IMG/VR virus record: IMGVR_UViG_3300042914_002726
Location: 1-57,470 of that record
DNA: 57,470 nucleotides
Reading direction: 5' to 3' (one strand)
DNA from: a virus
Position 1 is the first letter of the stretch. Each line of letters begins with the position of its first letter. The position numbers and the translations under genes are program-made. Below, piece by piece: positions 55,716 to 57,470 of the stretch. Under the pieces are notes generated by a model. It worked only from the letters and a program-made list of their open reading frames with translations. It did not search any database and had not been told where the DNA came from.

Positions 55716-56389
55716 TAAAACGGATTTTCTGTTTTGCTATTATGATGGTCAAAGCTAACAACTGGATTATTAAAATTACTTTTAATTTCTCCGAAAGTTG
55801 CTGGAAAAGGATGGCGCTCAACACCAACATCCATTATCTTTGCCTTATAAAGAATGTTTCCAAGATCAGTCCCATAGAGTGATCCATGCGAATGACTGTG
55901 AAGCATCCAAGAACCTTTACCCTGACCATTCCACGAAGCGATTGCGTAATGAGACATGACAATAGGCTGACCATTTACATAGGCTTCAAGATAGTTAGGA
56001 ACAAAAATAACTTCTTTACCATATTTACCATCAACATAAAGAGTATTATCTTTCAGAGATTCAAATGTTTGCTTCCATCCAGCCGCGTGATTTCCAGACA
56101 TAATAAACACGCGACTGAAATTAAGGCGGCTCATCAGCTTTTTAAACTTTTCCTCGCCACCAAATCCAAACATAGTGTCGCCAAGCAGGAAACCAACAGT
56201 TTTATCTGTAGCCTTGCTATTCCAATTGCGAATGATACCTTCGTCGTGTTCCTCGGAAGAATTAAAACCCCTGCGCTTCCAGATAGGAACTTCCCACTGT
56301 GGATCGTGACCATAATGCAGACAGCCCCAAAAAAGAACCTCATGATTCTTGGCTTCGACGCGGACTGGCAGATAGAATAGACCTTTCAT
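55715..56389 (-). CDS. Calcineurin-like metallophosphoesterase
   Basis: 224 residues. The family's metal-ligand order is visible: FWGCLHYGHD (about 20-29), LLGDTMFG (about 68-75), MSGNHAAG (about 97-104), MSHYAIASW (about 145-153) and LHSHSHGSLYG (about 163-173). The first motif has Cys-Leu-His where DxH is usual, so metal binding at that site may differ. Substrate could be phosphodiesters such as nucleotides. First gene of the operon that ends with the PEP-CTERM gene. Confidence 0.82.
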   Translation of the reverse strand: MKGLFYLPVRVEAKNHEVLFWGCLHYGHDPQWEVPIWKRRGFNSSEEHDEGIIRNWNSKATDKTVGFLLGDTMFGFGGEEKFKKLMSRLNFSRVFIMSGNHAAGWKQTFESLKDNTLYVDGKYGKEVIFVPNYLEAYVNGQPIVMSHYAIASWNGQGKGSWMLHSHSHGSLYGTDLGNILYKAKIMDVGVERHPFPATFGEIKSNFNNPVVSFDHHNSKTENPF

Positions 56390-56395
56390 CCCAAC

Positions 56396-56424
56396 ACTTT
56401 AAATCATTTTTATTATTTTGTCAA
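56396..56424 (-). promoter_or_regulatory. Leaderless sigma70-type promoter (minus)
   Basis: Minus strand: TTGACA, 17 nt, TAAAGT, 6 nt, ATG at 56389. Confidence 0.7.
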
Positions 56425-56622
56425 TCAATAAAGCCCATTCTTTTGGGCAATTTTTGCTAACTCATCTAAACGAGATTTGGTTTCTTTACTAATGTAATTA
56501 TCTCCTGCCTTGTAGGATTCCCACTCACTGAATGGCACTTGAACTTGAGTATCATCTTCTAGAATGAAGAAATACTTATCGACAAGATAACCACCATAAA
56601 TTGTTTTTTGTTTAATTTTCAT
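56425..56622 (-). CDS. Small unknown protein
   Basis: 65 residues from MKIKQKTIYGGY at 56622, overlapping the previous gene end by 11 nt; a longer start would lie deep inside that gene. Two beta strands then a helical end (KETKSRLDELAKIAQKNGLY). No family. Confidence 0.5.
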   Translation of the reverse strand: MKIKQKTIYGGYLVDKYFFILEDDTQVQVPFSEWESYKAGDNYISKETKSRLDELAKIAQKNGLY

Positions 56623-56902
56623 TTTGTATAATTTCGTAAGCGTAGTTTCCGCCTTCCATTTGTGAAGCGGATTTATGTTTCCAACTTTCACAGGTCCAAT
56701 CGTAACGCACAACAAAACTATTCACATCTTCGCTCCATTCTACGCGCCCACGCGCCATTGGAACATCAGCTACAGGATATGGTTCGTCTTGATAGACTTC
56801 ATAAATGTTTTCTCCGACTAGTGTGCGCGAATACTTTTGGACATAGACCAAAACTCTATCACCAACGCGGATAGGCTTATTACGAATGTCTTTAAAATGC
56901 AT
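56612..56902 (-). CDS. Small unknown protein, barrel-like
   Basis: 96 residues. RVGDRVLVYVQKYSRTLVGENIYEVY and RYDWTCESWKH suggest a small beta barrel (SH3-like). Phage proteins of this layout are common but uncharacterised. TAATG overlap with the lipoprotein gene upstream. Confidence 0.5.
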   Translation of the reverse strand: MHFKDIRNKPIRVGDRVLVYVQKYSRTLVGENIYEVYQDEPYPVADVPMARGRVEWSEDVNSFVVRYDWTCESWKHKSASQMEGGNYAYEIIQNEN

Positions 56903-57018
56903 TAATAAACAATCAAATACTTATCGGCTTTTTCTTTGTCTCCCATTGATTTTGAACTATAACAACCGGAAACAAAAACGGTTGCGATTATTAGGATTAT
57001 ATACATTAGTGTTTTCAT
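56902..57018 (-). CDS. 38-residue lipoprotein
   Basis: Hydrophobic leader MKTLMYIILIIATVFVSGC with lipobox VSGC, then a short Ser/Lys-rich tail. Sits between two small genes by TAATG and TAA-T-ATG junctions. Third small lipoprotein in the window. Confidence 0.6.
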   Translation of the reverse strand: MKTLMYIILIIATVFVSGCYSSKSMGDKEKADKYLIVY

Positions 57019-57019
57019 A

Positions 57020-57214
57020 TTAAATATACATTCTCAATTTTCTGTATTGATCTTTTAATGGGTGCTGTTGATGTAACTTTCTTTTGGTTGAACGATGCCA
57101 GCAAAAACAAATCTTGCACTTGTAGGGAACAATATTTTTTGCGCGAGCTTGCTTTGCAGTAAAATATCTACGTTTACTTGCACAAACTAATATGTCTCTT
57201 TGCGTGAAGTTCAT
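57020..57214 (-). CDS. Small basic zinc-binding protein
   Basis: 64 residues from MNFTQRDILV; an ATG ten codons upstream also exists but overlaps the previous gene more. Contains RRYFTAKQARAKN and YKCKICFCWHRST, a compact Cys/His cluster likely binding zinc. Basic, maybe nucleic-acid binding. Confidence 0.55.
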   Translation of the reverse strand: MNFTQRDILVCASKRRYFTAKQARAKNIVPYKCKICFCWHRSTKRKLHQQHPLKDQYRKLRMYI

Positions 57215-57470
57215 ATGCCTTAGCTGCCTTTTTATAAATTTCACTATACTCTTTTCTTACGTCAATGTCAACACCTTTTCCAAACTGTGCCTCTTGATAT
57301 CCATACTGTAAATATGCTTGGATTTCATCATCCACTACTTTTTGAGCATATCCCATCTTTAAAATATTATCTTTAAAAGTATTGTAATATTTTTTAGGTA
57401 ATCCATGAGTAAGAGTATCCATTTGTTTTTTATAATCTTTATTAGTATGATAAAGAGCATGACAAACCTC
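57174..57470 (-). CDS. Metallopeptidase fragment (EVCH core), 5' end cut by window edge
   Basis: The frame is open to the right edge, so the internal ATG at 57422 is probably not the start. The first visible residues are EVCHALYHTN, consistent with an (H)ExxH motif whose first His lies outside the window. A downstream VVDDEIQAYLQYGYQEAQF offers an acidic third ligand as in gluzincins. Third HE-x-CH protein of the window, with 98 codons visible. Confidence 0.6.
   Translation of the reverse strand, partial: EVCHALYHTNKDYKKQMDTLTHGLPKKYYNTFKDNILKMGYAQKVVDDEIQAYLQYGYQEAQFGKGVDIDVRKEYSEIYKKAAKAYELHAKRHISLCK

Overview
The window is a stretch of a tailed double-stranded DNA phage genome (Caudoviricetes), cut by both window edges. 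It carries a large terminase, portal, prohead protease/scaffold, major capsid protein, a lysis cassette, long modular tail-fibre genes, rIIA/rIIB-like genes, nine tRNAs and many tiny genes. I infer, without proof, a Verrucomicrobiota-like host. One phage gene ends in a PEP-CTERM/exosortase sorting tail, a system found in Verrucomicrobiota, Planctomycetes, Cyanobacteria and some Proteobacteria. The early promoters are TTGACA/TATTCT-like rather than Bacteroidetes-like, and Shine-Dalgarno sequences are rare.

Layout. (1) 1-18.4 kb, minus strand, AT-rich: virion and packaging genes. In transcription order these are a zinc-ribbon protein, a sigma-like factor, a 370-residue protein, an ERCC4 nuclease, terminase, portal, fibre proteins, the lysis cassette, protease-scaffold, decoration protein, major capsid protein and neck proteins. 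(2) 18.5-31 kb, mixed strands: adhesin-like tail proteins (LRR, PA14-like, collagen-like), PhoH, Hsp20, a secreted papain-like candidate and three glycosyltransferase-like genes. (3) 31.5-31.9 kb: a non-coding boundary rich in G and C runs. (4) 31.9-46.0 kb, plus strand, visibly GC-richer: about 30 mostly small genes. Nearly every transcription unit starts with its own sigma70-type promoter placed so that the predicted transcript starts at or next to the ATG (leaderless). Ten copies of a palindromic repeat separate the units. This block also holds rIIB, rIIA, tRNAs Lys, Cys and Met, and a ~750 nt gene-free segment directly before tRNA-Cys that folds into many hairpins with GNRA loops, a candidate GOLLD-like giant RNA. 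(5) 46.0-46.4 kb: tRNAs Glu, Asp, Ile and Ser. (6) 46.5-57.5 kb, mainly minus strand: small membrane proteins and lipoproteins, an Api92-like protein, UvsE, two glycosyltransferases, tRNA-Pro, tRNA-Thr, RuvB, a PEP-CTERM protein, an HNH endonuclease, a phosphoesterase and a truncated metallopeptidase.

Two regulatory classes stand out. Accessory and takeover genes use TTGACA-N16/17-TATTCT promoters with about 6 nt to the ATG. Virion and glycosyltransferase genes instead carry a recurrent AGTGTAA box 8-18 nt before the start, possibly the target of the phage sigma-like factor. Inside minus-strand operons, successive genes are often joined by the same TAA-T-ATG junction, which suggests termination-reinitiation. 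All functional assignments come from reading the sequence; no database search was run.
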